DNA of 64,000 bases, from NCBI RefSeq assembly GCF_900114455.1, contig NZ_FOTC01000001.1, positions 1,451,058 through 1,515,057 of the forward strand, in the 5' to 3' direction. Under the pieces are notes generated by a model. That model searched no databases. It was not told where the DNA came from and saw only the letters and a list, made by a program, of their open reading frames with translations. Positions 33,993 through 42,961 of this stretch are shown piece by piece; the stretch's first letter is position 1; each line of letters begins with the position of its first letter. This DNA comes from Halogranum rubrum. GTDB lineage: Archaea > Halobacteriota > Halobacteria > Halobacteriales > Haloferacaceae. Both the position numbers and the translations under genes were made by a program.

Positions 33993-34912
33993 ATCTCGAC
34001 GAGTTACGGACGGTCCAATCGAAGGAACGACGGAAAGATAGCCTCCAGCATCTCCGCGATTCGTTCTACGGCGACGTCGCCGACTACATCGCGGCGCTGA
34101 AAGACGAGCGGAACGGGGCGGCCGAACAGGCCGACGACCCCTTTTCCTCGCCGGAGGTGTCGCGACTGACCGACGAGATAGAGACGGCCGAGGAAGTCGT
34201 CGAAGCCGTCTACGAACGGCGCGTCGGTAAGGTCGTGAAACTCGCCAGTTTCGCCGCCGCCGACATGCCCGTCGACGACGACGGGATGACCGCAGAAGAG
34301 AAGGCGCTCTTCGACGACTTGGTCACTCGAATCGAGACGAACAAGACGAACGTCCTCGACATCTTGGCCGGCAAACGTCGGCCCGGTGAGGTTCAGACTG
34401 AGTCGCCAGCAGCGTCAGAGCCGTCCGACGCGACGCCGACGACGTCCGAGACGACGGCGGCGACCGAGAGCGAGAGAGAGCGGACGGAGCCCCAACCCGC
34501 CGAGACCTCTCCGACGAACGAGACGGCCGAGTCACCCGGTGTCCTCGCGGACGTGATGGGTTCCGGTGAGTCTGGGACGTCCGACGACGAGACGGCCGGG
34601 GAGTCCGGCCACACGCCCGTCGAACCGGAGGCGGCCCCGCCAGGTGCAGGGTCCGACGAGACCGCGCCCTCGTCGAGCGAAAACCGGTCGACGGACGAGG
34701 CCACAGCGCCAGAGCCAGAGCCAGAATCGGCCGGCAGTGACACCCTGGACGACGACCACGAGCGGACGACAGTGCGTATCACCCAAGACGTCGGAGCCAT
34801 CTTCGGCGTCGACGAACGCGAGTACGACCTCGTGAAAGAGGACGTCGTCACACTGCCGACGACGAACGCCGAACCGCTCATCCAGCGAGAGGCGGCCGAG
34901 CGACTCGACTAG
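33989..34912 (+). CDS. gins51: GINS complex subunit Gins51 (Sld5/Psf1 type)
   Basis: 307 residues, translationally coupled to priS. The alpha-helical A domain ([20 protein letters not shown] to about residue 125) and the small beta B domain at the C-terminus ([21 protein letters not shown], residues ~255-305) have the Sld5/Psf1 order. Between them is a ~125-residue low-complexity linker rich in Thr, Ser, Glu and Pro, much longer than in other archaea. The GINS tetramer links MCM helicase, primase and polymerase. Confidence 0.92.
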   Translation: MNLDELRTVQSKERRKDSLQHLRDSFYGDVADYIAALKDERNGAAEQADDPFSSPEVSRLTDEIETAEEVVEAVYERRVGKVVKLASFAAADMPVDDDGMTAEEKALFDDLVTRIETNKTNVLDILAGKRRPGEVQTESPAASEPSDATPTTSETTAATESERERTEPQPAETSPTNETAESPGVLADVMGSGESGTSDDETAGESGHTPVEPEAAPPGAGSDETAPSSSENRSTDEATAPEPEPESAGSDTLDDDHERTTVRITQDVGAIFGVDEREYDLVKEDVVTLPTTNAEPLIQREAAERLD

Positions 34913-34981
34913 CGATTCGGTCGTCTGTTGCGGGTTTCGCTCAGCAAAAATGTCGAGTACTCACTGCGGCCGTCGAGCACG

Positions 34982-35785
34982 TTAGCCAGCGAACTCCGCC
35001 AGTTCTTCGTTCAACTTCTCCGTCTCGTCGGCGACGAGTCCGTGGCCGCTGTTCTCGAAGCGCACCAGTTCCGCGTTCTCGATGCCGTCTTCCAGTACTT
35101 CGGCCGTAATCTCGAACGGCGTAATCTCGTCGTGGACGCCGTGGTAGATTTTGGTAGGGACGGTGATTCCATCCATGTCCGGTCGAAGGTCGGCGTCGCG
35201 GAACGTCTCGGCGGAGGCGGCCGTCGCCAGTCCCGAGGCGTCCATACCGAGACTCCACAGCCACTCCATCATCTCGTCGCTCTGCTCGGTGTGGAACAGC
35301 ATCTGTCCGAACTCCGCGTTCATCGCGGCCCGGTCGGTCCGTGCGCCCTCGATGAGCGGGTTCAGTTCTTCTTCGTCGAGTCCTTCCGGAAAGTCGGACT
35401 TCTTCGTGAGACACGGACTCGCGGCGGCGAGAAGCGCGAGTTTGTCGACGTGGGCCTCGTCGTGGCGGTTCATGTAGTGGGTGGCGATACCGCCGCCCAT
35501 CGAGAACCCGGCGAGCGTCACACCGTCGACGTCGAGTTCGTCGAGGACGGCCTTCAGGTCGTCCGCGAAGCGGTCGTAGCTGTAGTCGCCGTAGGGTTTG
35601 TCGGACTCGCCGTAACCGCGGTGGTCGATGCCGATACACCGGAACCCCTCGTCCAGCAAGTAGTGATACTGGTACTCGAACATCCGGTGGCTGAGCGGCC
35701 ACCCGTGGAGGAAGACGATAGGGTCGCCCTCGCCCATGTCGCGTACGAATATCTCGGTCCCATCTTCGGCTTGTACGTGAGTCAT
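34982..35785 (-). CDS. Alpha/beta hydrolase (haloperoxidase/esterase-like)
   Basis: 267 residues from the ATG at 35785. Oxyanion motif FLHGWPLSHRMFEYQ, then IDHRGYGESDKP, nucleophile elbow GFSMGGG (around residue 97), acid in HGVHDEITP and histidine in NSGHGLVADETEKL. The RGYGxSDKP and FSMGGG combination is typical of non-haem chloroperoxidase-like esterases. Substrate unknown. Alone between gins51 and bcp; it is a different subfamily from the hydrolase at 4865. Confidence 0.88.
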   Translation of the reverse strand: MTHVQAEDGTEIFVRDMGEGDPIVFLHGWPLSHRMFEYQYHYLLDEGFRCIGIDHRGYGESDKPYGDYSYDRFADDLKAVLDELDVDGVTLAGFSMGGGIATHYMNRHDEAHVDKLALLAAASPCLTKKSDFPEGLDEEELNPLIEGARTDRAAMNAEFGQMLFHTEQSDEMMEWLWSLGMDASGLATAASAETFRDADLRPDMDGITVPTKIYHGVHDEITPFEITAEVLEDGIENAELVRFENSGHGLVADETEKLNEELAEFAG

Positions 35786-35949
35786 GCACAACGAGTGACG
35801 TGACGAACGGGCATATAGCTGGATTAGGCGGTGATACCGCCCGCGATACCAACGGTTTCCCACGCTCAGAAACCTAGAGCATAAACTAGCTGGCCCGTGA
35901 GGCGAGCGAGATAGAAACCGGTTTGCTGCTTCGTCCGACAGAGAGAGAC

Positions 35950-36405
35950 ATGCTCAGTGTCGGCGACACCGCCCCGGCGTTCGAACTGCCCGATCAAGAC
36001 GGCGACTCGGTCGCCCTCTCCGATTTCCGCGGCGACTCCGTCGTCGTCTACTTCTACCCGCGTGCAGACACGCCGGGATGTACGACAGAGGCCTGTGGCT
36101 TCCGTGACTCGTGGAACGAGTTCGAAGCGCGCGGGATTCAGGTGCTCGGCATCAGCGACGACCCAGTCTCGGACCTCGAGGCGTTCGCCGAGAAGTTCGA
36201 CCTGCCGTTTACGCTCCTCTCAGACGAGTCCGGCGACGTGTCGAGCGCATACGACTCCTACGGCGAGAAGAACATGTTCGGCAACACCTTCGACGGCGTC
36301 TTCCGCAACACGTACGTCGTCGGACCGGACGGCGACATCACTCACGTCTACGAAGGCGTCTCGCCCGAGGGACACGCCGACGCGATTCTCTCCGATATCG
36401 AGTGA
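35950..36405 (+). CDS. bcp: Peroxiredoxin, Bcp/PrxQ type
   Basis: 151 residues from the ATG at 35950. Thioredoxin-fold peroxidase that reduces H2O2 and organic peroxides. The peroxidatic cysteine lies in RADTPGCTTEACGFRD (around residue 45), with the resolving cysteine five residues later (CTTEAC), the PrxQ pattern. FELPDQDGDSVALSDFRG and the C-terminal HVYEGVSPEGHADAIL complete the family. Single gene. Confidence 0.95.
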   Translation: MLSVGDTAPAFELPDQDGDSVALSDFRGDSVVVYFYPRADTPGCTTEACGFRDSWNEFEARGIQVLGISDDPVSDLEAFAEKFDLPFTLLSDESGDVSSAYDSYGEKNMFGNTFDGVFRNTYVVGPDGDITHVYEGVSPEGHADAILSDIE

Positions 36406-36612
36406 GGAGGACGTTCCGAATCGCTTATCTGCGAGTACCGACCAGCGGTCGTACTGCACGGCTCGTTTTCTTCGCTGTGAGGCCCGCAGAACACACCACG
36501 TTTCCGGTGAAAGAAACTTGTCACTAGTTGTTCGTTTGTCGAAGACGGCGCTCCGACACAGAACATCGAGAACTGTCGTCGGTCACGGACGACTGGCGGT
36601 TCGAGAGCCGTC

Positions 36613-37659
36613 TCAGTAGCCGCGTGTGACGAGGTAGTCCGCGATGTCGCAGAGCAGTTGTCGCGCCTCGTTGTCCGGGAGGACTTCGAGTCGTCGCTTA
36701 CTCTGTTCCGTGAGGTCGCGGGCCGTCTGTCGGGCGTACTCGATGCTACCGACCGCTCGGAGTCGCTCGACGGCGACGTCGATCTCGTCCTCGGAGACGT
36801 CCTCGATGCGCTCGCCGTCGACGAGTCCGTCGACGTCAACGCCCTGCTGGCGGGCGTGGAGCGTGATGAGCGTCTCTTTGTCCTCGACGAGGTCGGACCC
36901 GCGCTGTTTCCCGAGTTTGTCGCTCAGGACGGTCAGGTCCAACACGTCGTCTTGAATCTGGAAGGCTCGACCGGAGTCGATACCGTAGTTGTAGAGCGCC
37001 TCGACGACGTCGTCGTCGGCACCGAGCAGGATGGCCGGGATGGCCGCCGCTGCGCCGTAGAGGACGGCCGTCTTGTGCTCAACCATGTCGAGGTACTCCT
37101 CGGGGAGTACTTCGGTCTCGGACTCGAACTGAACGTCGAGTGCCTGTCCTTCACAGATTTGGGTACAGGTGCTGGCGAGCATCCGCATCGCGCCGAGTCC
37201 GTTCTCGGGGCGTGCGCCGGTCTCGGTCATAATCTCGAACGCCTTCGAGTAGAGCGTGTCGCCCGCGAGGATGGCCGTCTCGGTGTCGTAGGCCTTGTGT
37301 ACCGCGGGGACGCCACGGCGAAGGTCGTCGTCGTCCATGATGTCGTCGTGAATGAGGGTGAACGACTGGATGACCTCCAGACTCACGGCGGCGGCCATCA
37401 CGTCGATGTCGTCACCTTCGAGGGCGGGGAACGACCGGTAGTCCGTCGACAGCGGTTCGACGTCGGCGATAGCCTCCGCGGCGAGCAGCGACACCGTCGG
37501 TCGGAGTCGCTTGCCGCCCGCCTTCAGGAGGTAGCGCGCTGCCTCGTAGAGCCGTTCCGGTGGGGCCAGTGGCAGGTCCTCGTCGATGGCGTCGTTGACC
37601 AGTTCGCGGCGCTCGGCGACTGCGGCGAGCACCCGTTCTTCCGTCGCTTCGGAGCTCAT
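36613..37659 (-). CDS. idsA: Polyprenyl (geranylgeranyl/farnesylgeranyl) diphosphate synthase
   Basis: 348 residues. First aspartate-rich motif DDIMDDDDLRRG (the longer DDxxxxD form is not used), second motif FQIQDDVLDL, and the substrate-binding GGKRLRPTVSLL. It builds the isoprenoid chains of archaeal ether lipids. Chain length (C20 or C25) cannot be settled by eye: the residues just before the first motif (LEVIQSFTLIHDD) set it. The ATG overlaps the stop of the RNase J gene (TAATG), so the two form one operon, an arrangement common in haloarchaea. Confidence 0.94.
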   Translation of the reverse strand: MSSEATEERVLAAVAERRELVNDAIDEDLPLAPPERLYEAARYLLKAGGKRLRPTVSLLAAEAIADVEPLSTDYRSFPALEGDDIDVMAAAVSLEVIQSFTLIHDDIMDDDDLRRGVPAVHKAYDTETAILAGDTLYSKAFEIMTETGARPENGLGAMRMLASTCTQICEGQALDVQFESETEVLPEEYLDMVEHKTAVLYGAAAAIPAILLGADDDVVEALYNYGIDSGRAFQIQDDVLDLTVLSDKLGKQRGSDLVEDKETLITLHARQQGVDVDGLVDGERIEDVSEDEIDVAVERLRAVGSIEYARQTARDLTEQSKRRLEVLPDNEARQLLCDIADYLVTRGY

Positions 37660-39011
37660 TACTCTACGAGCTGAATCATGTTGCCGTTGCGCGTCACGTG
37701 GACGTCACGGCCGAGTTTGTAGCCCATGCTCTCACAGAGGTCGACGTACGGGGCGAACCCTTTGAGATCCTGGTGGGCCGGGATGACGTGCTTCGGCTGG
37801 AGTGCGTCGAGCATCGCGTAGTGGCCTTCCTCGCGGAGGTGGCCCGAGACGTGGATGTCGTCGTAGATGCGTGCACCCTGCATCTTCAGGAGCTTCTCCG
37901 ACTGGTAGCGCTGCCCTTCGTTGGTCGGCTCCGGGATGACTCGCGCACTGAAGATGACCTTGTCACCTTGGTCCAGTTCGTACGGCGTCTCGCCGCGACC
38001 CATCCGGGTGAGCATCGCGCGTGGCTCGCCCTGGTGACCCGTGACGATGGGCAGGAAGTTCTCCTTGCCCTCCTTCATGATTCGTTTGAACGTGCGGTCG
38101 ACGGACTTGCGGTGGCCGTACATCCCGAGGTCGTCCGGGAAGTCGACGAAGTTCAGGCGCTCTGCGGTGCCGGAGTACTTCTCCATCGAGCGACCGAGGA
38201 GCACCGGCTGACGGCCGATGTCGTTGGCGAACTCGACGAGCGAGGAGACACGAGAGATGTGCGAGGAGAACGTCGTAGCGACGATACCGCCGTCGTAGTC
38301 CTCGACGGAGTGCATGACGTCTTCGAGGTGGCGACGGGCGACGGACTCGGAGGGCGTGCGGCCCTTGCGTCCGGCGTTCGTACAGTCCTCGATGTAGGCG
38401 AGGACGCCGTTGCCCTCGCGACCGATTTCGCGGAAGCGGTCCATGTCGATGGGGTCTTGGAGGACCGGCGAGTGGTCCATCCGCTTGTCGAGACCGTAGA
38501 CGACCGCACCCTCGGGCGTGTGGAGGACGGGGTTGATGGCGTCGATGATGGAGTGCGTCACGTGGACGAACTCGAGGTCGACCTTTCCGGAGTCGCCGAT
38601 GGACATCGTCTCACCGGCGCTCATCTTCACGAGGTCGTTCTCGACGTTGAACTTGTTCTCTCCCTGGACCTGCTGTTTCACCAGTTCGATGGTGAACGGC
38701 GTCGCGACGACGGGAGCGTCGTAGCGGTGGGCGAGTTTGGAGATAGCGCCGATGTGGTCGAGGTGACCGTGCGTCGGCACGATGGCCTTCACGTCGCCTT
38801 CGAGGTCGCTCATGACCCGGTCGTCCGGGATTGCGCCCATGTCGATCAGGTCGAGACTGTGCATCTTCTCGGTTTCAACGTTGTCGTGGATGAGAACCTG
38901 CGAGAGGTTCAGACCCATGTCGAAGATGACAACGTCGTCACCAGCGCGGACGGCAGTCATCTGCCGGCCGACTTCTTCGTAGCCGCCAATGGTTGCGATT
39001 TCGATTTCCAT
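37659..39011 (-). CDS. rnj: Ribonuclease J (aRNase J, beta-CASP)
   Basis: 450 residues from the ATG at 39011 ([20 protein letters not shown]). Metallo-beta-lactamase motifs: THGHLDHIG (residues ~80), [11 protein letters not shown] and the Asp/His further on; beta-CASP motifs A-C appear in [23 protein letters not shown] and [13 protein letters not shown]. It is a 5'-3' exonuclease on RNA, replacing the bacterial RNase E/J function. The long upstream leader suggests possible self-control. Co-translated with idsA. Confidence 0.94.
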   Translation of the reverse strand: MEIEIATIGGYEEVGRQMTAVRAGDDVVIFDMGLNLSQVLIHDNVETEKMHSLDLIDMGAIPDDRVMSDLEGDVKAIVPTHGHLDHIGAISKLAHRYDAPVVATPFTIELVKQQVQGENKFNVENDLVKMSAGETMSIGDSGKVDLEFVHVTHSIIDAINPVLHTPEGAVVYGLDKRMDHSPVLQDPIDMDRFREIGREGNGVLAYIEDCTNAGRKGRTPSESVARRHLEDVMHSVEDYDGGIVATTFSSHISRVSSLVEFANDIGRQPVLLGRSMEKYSGTAERLNFVDFPDDLGMYGHRKSVDRTFKRIMKEGKENFLPIVTGHQGEPRAMLTRMGRGETPYELDQGDKVIFSARVIPEPTNEGQRYQSEKLLKMQGARIYDDIHVSGHLREEGHYAMLDALQPKHVIPAHQDLKGFAPYVDLCESMGYKLGRDVHVTRNGNMIQLVE

Positions 39012-39209
39012 GGTTTGATGGTTCCTTGAGGGTTCCGAGCATCGAAACGCCACGAAACGTGGCACGGGTGCTCACTCAAATCCGCAGTACGGGGGCCAAC
39101 AGCCCCGGCGTCTTACAGCGCGTCGGTCAGTGGACCCCGCTGCGCGACTCCGTCGCGCATTACCCGCGGGCGTATGGTACTGGCGTCTACACGCTAGGGT
39201 GTTAAAAAC
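39012..39209 (-). promoter_or_regulatory. Predicted long, structured leader of the rnj-idsA mRNA
   Basis: A TATA-like element (TTTTTAAC, minus strand, about 39202-39209) lies ~190 nt before rnj, unusual in a genome where most leaders are short. Two perfect hairpins lie between: GGGGC/GCCCC (39092-39106) and GCGCGA/TCGCGC (39142-39158). They might bind RNase J or another factor. The element on the opposite strand could also serve the small gene at 39249. Confidence 0.35.
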
Positions 39210-39248
39210 TGCTTGGGTTGACGAAGCCGAGAGACCGATTCCGTCGAA

Positions 39249-39404
39249 GTGCGACCCTGTTCGCGTGTTCGTCCTCTCTCGCTTCGACGATTCAATACGT
39301 CCATCGTCGTCGGCGCGTCGGCGACGACAGACCTCCTCTCGGGCGTCGTCACCCTGCTGATTGGGCTCTCGATAACCCACTTCGGCTACCGAAGTCAGAA
39401 GTGA
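39249..39404 (+). CDS. Possible single-helix membrane peptide
   Basis: 51 residues from a GTG. The first ~18 residues are Arg-rich (RPCSRVRPLSLRR) and the rest is one hydrophobic segment (VVTLLIGLSITHFGYRSQK end). The TM-like end reads like a real protein, the start does not, so this may be a decayed or wrongly started gene. TTAAAA (39202-39207) is about 45 nt upstream. Low confidence. Confidence 0.3.
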   Translation: MRPCSRVRPLSLRRFNTSIVVGASATTDLLSGVVTLLIGLSITHFGYRSQK

Positions 39405-39459
39405 GTCGACGTGTCGGCTAGCAGAAGACACTTATCTTCACGGCAGAGTGACAGAAGAG

Positions 39460-40164
39460 ATGATAGGTTCCCGTCGGTCGTTCCTCCACGCTGTAGGTGT
39501 TAGTCTCGTCGGCGTCGTCGCCGGCTGTACCGCTCCGACTGACTCACCGGCCTCGTCTGCAGATGTGAAGAGCACCACGACAGCGTCGTCGACGAGACCC
39601 GGCGATACGTCGACCGACACACGAACGTCGACGGCCACCGAGGACTGTGACACTCCGCCGAACACCGACATGCAACGCGCCAGCGGCGACTCGGTATCGA
39701 CGAATGAGACTGTCACCGACGAGAACGTCGAGTACCTTCCCGAGACGGACGAGGTTCGGTACGTCGCTGCGTGGCGTCACACGAACCATGAAGAAGTCGA
39801 AGAAGGCGAGAAACCGGAGCGGGAACCGGTCTACGAGACGGTTCCGTTCGAGGAGTGGGCCGACGTCGAGAGCGCTAACATCGCGGCGAAACACGTCCGC
39901 GACGTCGTCGGCGAGACACTGCCGACGGAAGCACTGTCGTTCGGTGTGACCGGCGAGAACGGAAGGCTAGTCGTCCTAGGCTACCTCGAATATCTCTGCG
40001 ACCGCCGCGGGACAGTCATTTCCCAACCGTCGGAGGAAGTCACACTCGACGCCGTCGCCGATGCCGCACCCGCGACAGTCGACGTCTCGTTCACGTTCGA
40101 GGAGGCAGAGGCGACTCGGTCGGTGCCGGTGTACGTCCGGCGGGCGACGATTCACCAAGAGTGA
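39460..40164 (+). CDS. Tat-exported lipoprotein, hypothetical
   Basis: 234 residues from the ATG at 39460 (an upstream GTG adds four). Twin-arginine signal SRRSFLHAVGVSLVGVVAGC ends in a lipobox with cysteine at residue ~23, so the mature protein should be lipid-anchored outside the membrane. A Thr/Ser/Asp-rich linker (to about residue 60), probably glycosylated, precedes a domain of unknown type (EYLPETDEVRYVAAWRH, DVRRATIH-like end). CTTATCTT lies about 25 nt upstream of the ATG, so the transcript would be leaderless. No family recognised. Confidence 0.7.
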   Translation: MIGSRRSFLHAVGVSLVGVVAGCTAPTDSPASSADVKSTTTASSTRPGDTSTDTRTSTATEDCDTPPNTDMQRASGDSVSTNETVTDENVEYLPETDEVRYVAAWRHTNHEEVEEGEKPEREPVYETVPFEEWADVESANIAAKHVRDVVGETLPTEALSFGVTGENGRLVVLGYLEYLCDRRGTVISQPSEEVTLDAVADAAPATVDVSFTFEEAEATRSVPVYVRRATIHQE

Positions 40165-40215
40165 GTTCTGTCCGCTATCCGTAACGGCTTTGAGTCGGCC
40201 TGCCAAGGTGGAACC

Positions 40216-40539
40216 ATGAGCGACTGGCCACACGATCCCGACGGCGAAGAGGGCAGCGAGGGCATGCGCAAGTACGGCCACGCCGTCATCGCCAAGAAGA
40301 TAAACGAAGACGAGGACTTTCCCCTGAACCGCGACGAGTTCGTCGCCGAGTACGGCGAGGACCCCATCCGCATCGACTACGAGACGGTCGTCTCGATGAA
40401 GGACGTCTTCGAACAGGTCGACCAAGAAGAGTTCGTCGACTTCCCGGACCTCCACAAGGCACTGGGTCGCGCGATGCGCGCCGAAGGCTACTGGTTCTAC
40501 GAGGGCGCAGACCAGTTCATTAAGAACTCTTCCGCGTAA
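40216..40539 (+). CDS. DUF5785-type conserved haloarchaeal protein
   Basis: 107 residues, MSDWPHDPDGEEGSEGMRKY at the start; the whole of it (KKINEDEDFPLNRDEFVAEYGEDPIRIDYE, MKDVFEQVDQEEFVDFPDLHKALGRAMR taken in parts) is a compact helical, acidic domain kept in nearly all haloarchaea and known to me only as DUF5785. Function unknown. It converges with udk. Confidence 0.78.
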   Translation: MSDWPHDPDGEEGSEGMRKYGHAVIAKKINEDEDFPLNRDEFVAEYGEDPIRIDYETVVSMKDVFEQVDQEEFVDFPDLHKALGRAMRAEGYWFYEGADQFIKNSSA

Positions 40540-40545
40540 CTCGAC

Positions 40546-41241
40546 TCAGTCTTCCGACGATTCGACCCCGACGTTCTCGCTGAGTCGCTTCTCGAAGTCT
40601 TTTCGCTCCCAATCGCGGCCTGTCTCACCGGCCGCCTCGGCCTGCACTTTCTCTTCGAGGATGTTGACGGCGACGCTGTTGGCTCCTTCCGGGATGATGA
40701 GGTCGGCGTGTTTCTTCGAGGGTTCGATGAACTGCTCGTGCATCGGTTTCACCGTCGAGAGATACTGATTCATCACACCTTCCAAATCGCGGCCTCGGTC
40801 GACGACGTCGCGTTGGATACGTCGAAGGATTCGCACGTCTGCGTCCGTCTCGACGTAGAGACAGAGGTCCATCATGTCGTTTATCTCCTCGTCGTACAGC
40901 GCGAGGATACCTTCGAGGATAATGACGTCCGTCGGTTCGACGCGAACGCGTTCGTCCTTCCGGTTGTGTATCGAGAAGTCGTACTGCGGCATGTCGACCG
41001 CTCGCCCTTCCAAGAGGTCGGTCAGTTGCTCCCGCAGGAGGTCCCACTCGAACGCCGAGGGATGGTCGTAGTTGACCTCCTCACGCTCTTCCATGTCGAG
41101 GTGACTGAGGTCGTTGTAGTAGTTGTCAAGCGGGATGCGCGTGACCGATTCGCCGACGTTCTCGGTGATGAGCCGCGAAACCGTCGTCTTGCCGGCCCCG
41201 GTCCCGCCCGCGATGCCGATGACGAACGACGGGATGGTCAT
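40546..41241 (-). CDS. udk: Uridine kinase
   Basis: 231 residues. P-loop GIAGGTGAGKTTVSRL at residues 8-23, substrate region LDNYYNDLSHLD and VNYDHPSAFEWDLL, then LEGILALYDEEINDMMDL and the lid RRIQRDVVDRGRDL, all as in bacterial-type Udk. Phosphorylates uridine/cytidine in pyrimidine salvage. The C-terminal 30 residues are a charged tail. Confidence 0.94.
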   Translation of the reverse strand: MTIPSFVIGIAGGTGAGKTTVSRLITENVGESVTRIPLDNYYNDLSHLDMEEREEVNYDHPSAFEWDLLREQLTDLLEGRAVDMPQYDFSIHNRKDERVRVEPTDVIILEGILALYDEEINDMMDLCLYVETDADVRILRRIQRDVVDRGRDLEGVMNQYLSTVKPMHEQFIEPSKKHADLIIPEGANSVAVNILEEKVQAEAAGETGRDWERKDFEKRLSENVGVESSED

Positions 41242-41420
41242 GCCCGAAAAACTCCGCCGAATCGGTTTGAAGTTACTGTTTCACCCGACGCGTGTGTCGC
41301 CGTCGCAGACGGTGACGTCGGGACGGGGTGACGAGACGTCGACACGACGAGCGTGACTACAGGTCTCATGCATCGAGAGATTCAGTAGCCCTTATCACTT
41401 ACTGGATGCACTCCACAAAC

Positions 41421-42221
41421 GTGACGAACGTCCAGTTGACCCACCTCCAACTCGATAACTACGGCCCGTGGACCGTGACGCCCGAGCCACGACGAGAGAT
41501 GGACCTCCAGACGCTCCAGACACGACTCTTCGCCGACGTCGCGCAGTTCGTCGGCGGCTACGGCGGGTACGTCTTTCCGACCCGCTACGACAACCTCGTC
41601 GCGGTCACGAACGGACTCGACCGCCGCGCACACGAGTCGCTGCAGGAGTCGCTCGGGAACCGGTATCCGATCACCGTGAGTCTCGGTATCGGCTCTGGTC
41701 GGCGACCCGCCGACGCACTCGACGAGGCCAGTACGCATCTGCACGAGGCAGGAAGTGCGCAAGACAGCGACCGAACGGAAGTCTTCGGCGGTGACCCACT
41801 CTCGAAGACGGCGAGAAGCGACGAGGACCTCCACGTCGCGCACTTCGACGTCGACGACGCTACCGGCGTCTACACCGACCAGTTGAACGAGTACGATGCG
41901 TACCTCGCTATCGAACGTGGCTACGCGGCGCTCGCACGCTATCTCCGTGAGGAACACGGCGCACTCGCCTTCTTCGCCGGTGGCGACAACGTCATCGCGG
42001 TCTGTCCCTCGCTCTCGGACCAGGACTACCACGACGCCATCGACCACGTCCGGGAGACGGCAACCGTCGACCTGAAAGTCGGTGTCGGTACCGGCTACAC
42101 CGCACAGGAAGCGGGGATGAAAGCGAAACACGCACTGGAACACTGTCGTGAGGCAGGCGTCCCCGTCGTCCGCGACCGAGGTGGCGAAAATCCGAAGCTT
42201 CAGATAGCGTCTCTCAGCTGA
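41421..42221 (+). CDS. gch3: GTP cyclohydrolase III
   Basis: 266 residues from the GTG at 41421, which gives MTNVQLTHLQLDNYGPWTVT; CTTATC about 27 nt upstream supports a leaderless start there, while the ATG at 41406 would add five residues. It hydrolyses GTP to 2-amino-5-formylamino-6-ribosylamino-pyrimidinone phosphate for flavin/F420 synthesis. Family marks are DNYGPWTVTPEPRREMDLQ, GGYGGYVFPTRYDN, and the paired GGDN/IGSGR nucleotide-cyclase-like motifs (FFAGGDNVIAV). Confidence 0.93.
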   Translation: MTNVQLTHLQLDNYGPWTVTPEPRREMDLQTLQTRLFADVAQFVGGYGGYVFPTRYDNLVAVTNGLDRRAHESLQESLGNRYPITVSLGIGSGRRPADALDEASTHLHEAGSAQDSDRTEVFGGDPLSKTARSDEDLHVAHFDVDDATGVYTDQLNEYDAYLAIERGYAALARYLREEHGALAFFAGGDNVIAVCPSLSDQDYHDAIDHVRETATVDLKVGVGTGYTAQEAGMKAKHALEHCREAGVPVVRDRGGENPKLQIASLS

Positions 42222-42270
42222 TAAACCTGCTGGAGGTAACTTTTAGCCCCGCTCGCGCCAAGATTCGAGC

Positions 42271-42843
42271 ATGCGTGAGAATGTCACTGTCCGTGATATC
42301 ATCGGGATGGAGTACGTCGGGGTGAGTGAATCGGACACGGTGCAGGCAGCGACGGAACTGATGCTCGAAGAAGAGACAGACACCATCGTCGTTCTCCGCG
42401 GACGAGACCCGGTGGGTATGTTGACGTGTCACGACGCGCTCGCCACGCTCGTCGACGGCGGAGACGCCGCCGAGCGTCCGGTGTCGGAAGCGATGTCCGA
42501 ACCTGCGCCCCGGATTACGACGCTCGCAGACGTCGACGAGGCAGCCGGAATCATGTTCTCCGAGCCGACGAGTCACCTCCTCGTCTTCGACGAGGGTGAG
42601 TTCGTCGGCTTGCTCACCGAACGAGAGGTCATGGCGGCGACGTCGTCTCGAAGCGTCGAGAACGACTACGACGCCCCGCTAGCCGACGAGAACGACGGCG
42701 AACTCGTAGCCGACGGGTCGGACTACGAAACTGAAGCCGAGGAGTTCTCCACACAGAGTATCTGTGAGGTCTGTGGGTCGCTCGTGCGTGACCTCTCGAA
42801 TATGAACGGACAACTCATCTGTGCCGACTGTCGCGAAGTGTGA
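42271..42843 (+). CDS. CBS-domain protein with C-terminal zinc ribbon
   Basis: 190 residues. Two CBS motifs (VRDIIGMEYVGVSESDTVQA to about residue 60; MSEPAPRITTLADVDEAAGI to about 125) probably bind an adenine nucleotide. An acidic linker leads to a treble-clef/zinc ribbon, CEVCGSLVRDLSNMNGQLIC, ending CADCREV. Haloarchaea have many such CBS-ribbon proteins, suspected regulators of unknown targets. Single gene. Confidence 0.85.
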   Translation: MRENVTVRDIIGMEYVGVSESDTVQAATELMLEEETDTIVVLRGRDPVGMLTCHDALATLVDGGDAAERPVSEAMSEPAPRITTLADVDEAAGIMFSEPTSHLLVFDEGEFVGLLTEREVMAATSSRSVENDYDAPLADENDGELVADGSDYETEAEEFSTQSICEVCGSLVRDLSNMNGQLICADCREV

Positions 42844-42931
42844 ACCGACGATGCGCATAGTTGCACAGTGATGCGAAGATTGCGCCGTTACTAACCAAAT
42901 CGTCGGCCGTGACGGGGGGACGAGAGATAAC

Positions 42932-42938
42932 TTTATAA
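42932..42938 (+). promoter_or_regulatory. TATA box of the ABC substrate-binding protein gene
   Basis: TTTATAA, 24-30 nt before the ATG at 42962, flanked by AC on the left and ACC on the right. The mRNA should be leaderless. Confidence 0.6.
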
Positions 42939-42961
42939 ACCGGACCTCCCACCTTGCGGGT

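Noticed and set aside
37698-39029. 443-codon open frame antisense to rnj
   Set aside because: Covers RNase J exactly in reverse; composition is that of a codon-bias shadow.
39072-39431. 119-codon minus-strand frame upstream of rnj
   Set aside because: Arg/Ser-rich composition, spans the likely rnj promoter and leader, and has no family resemblance.
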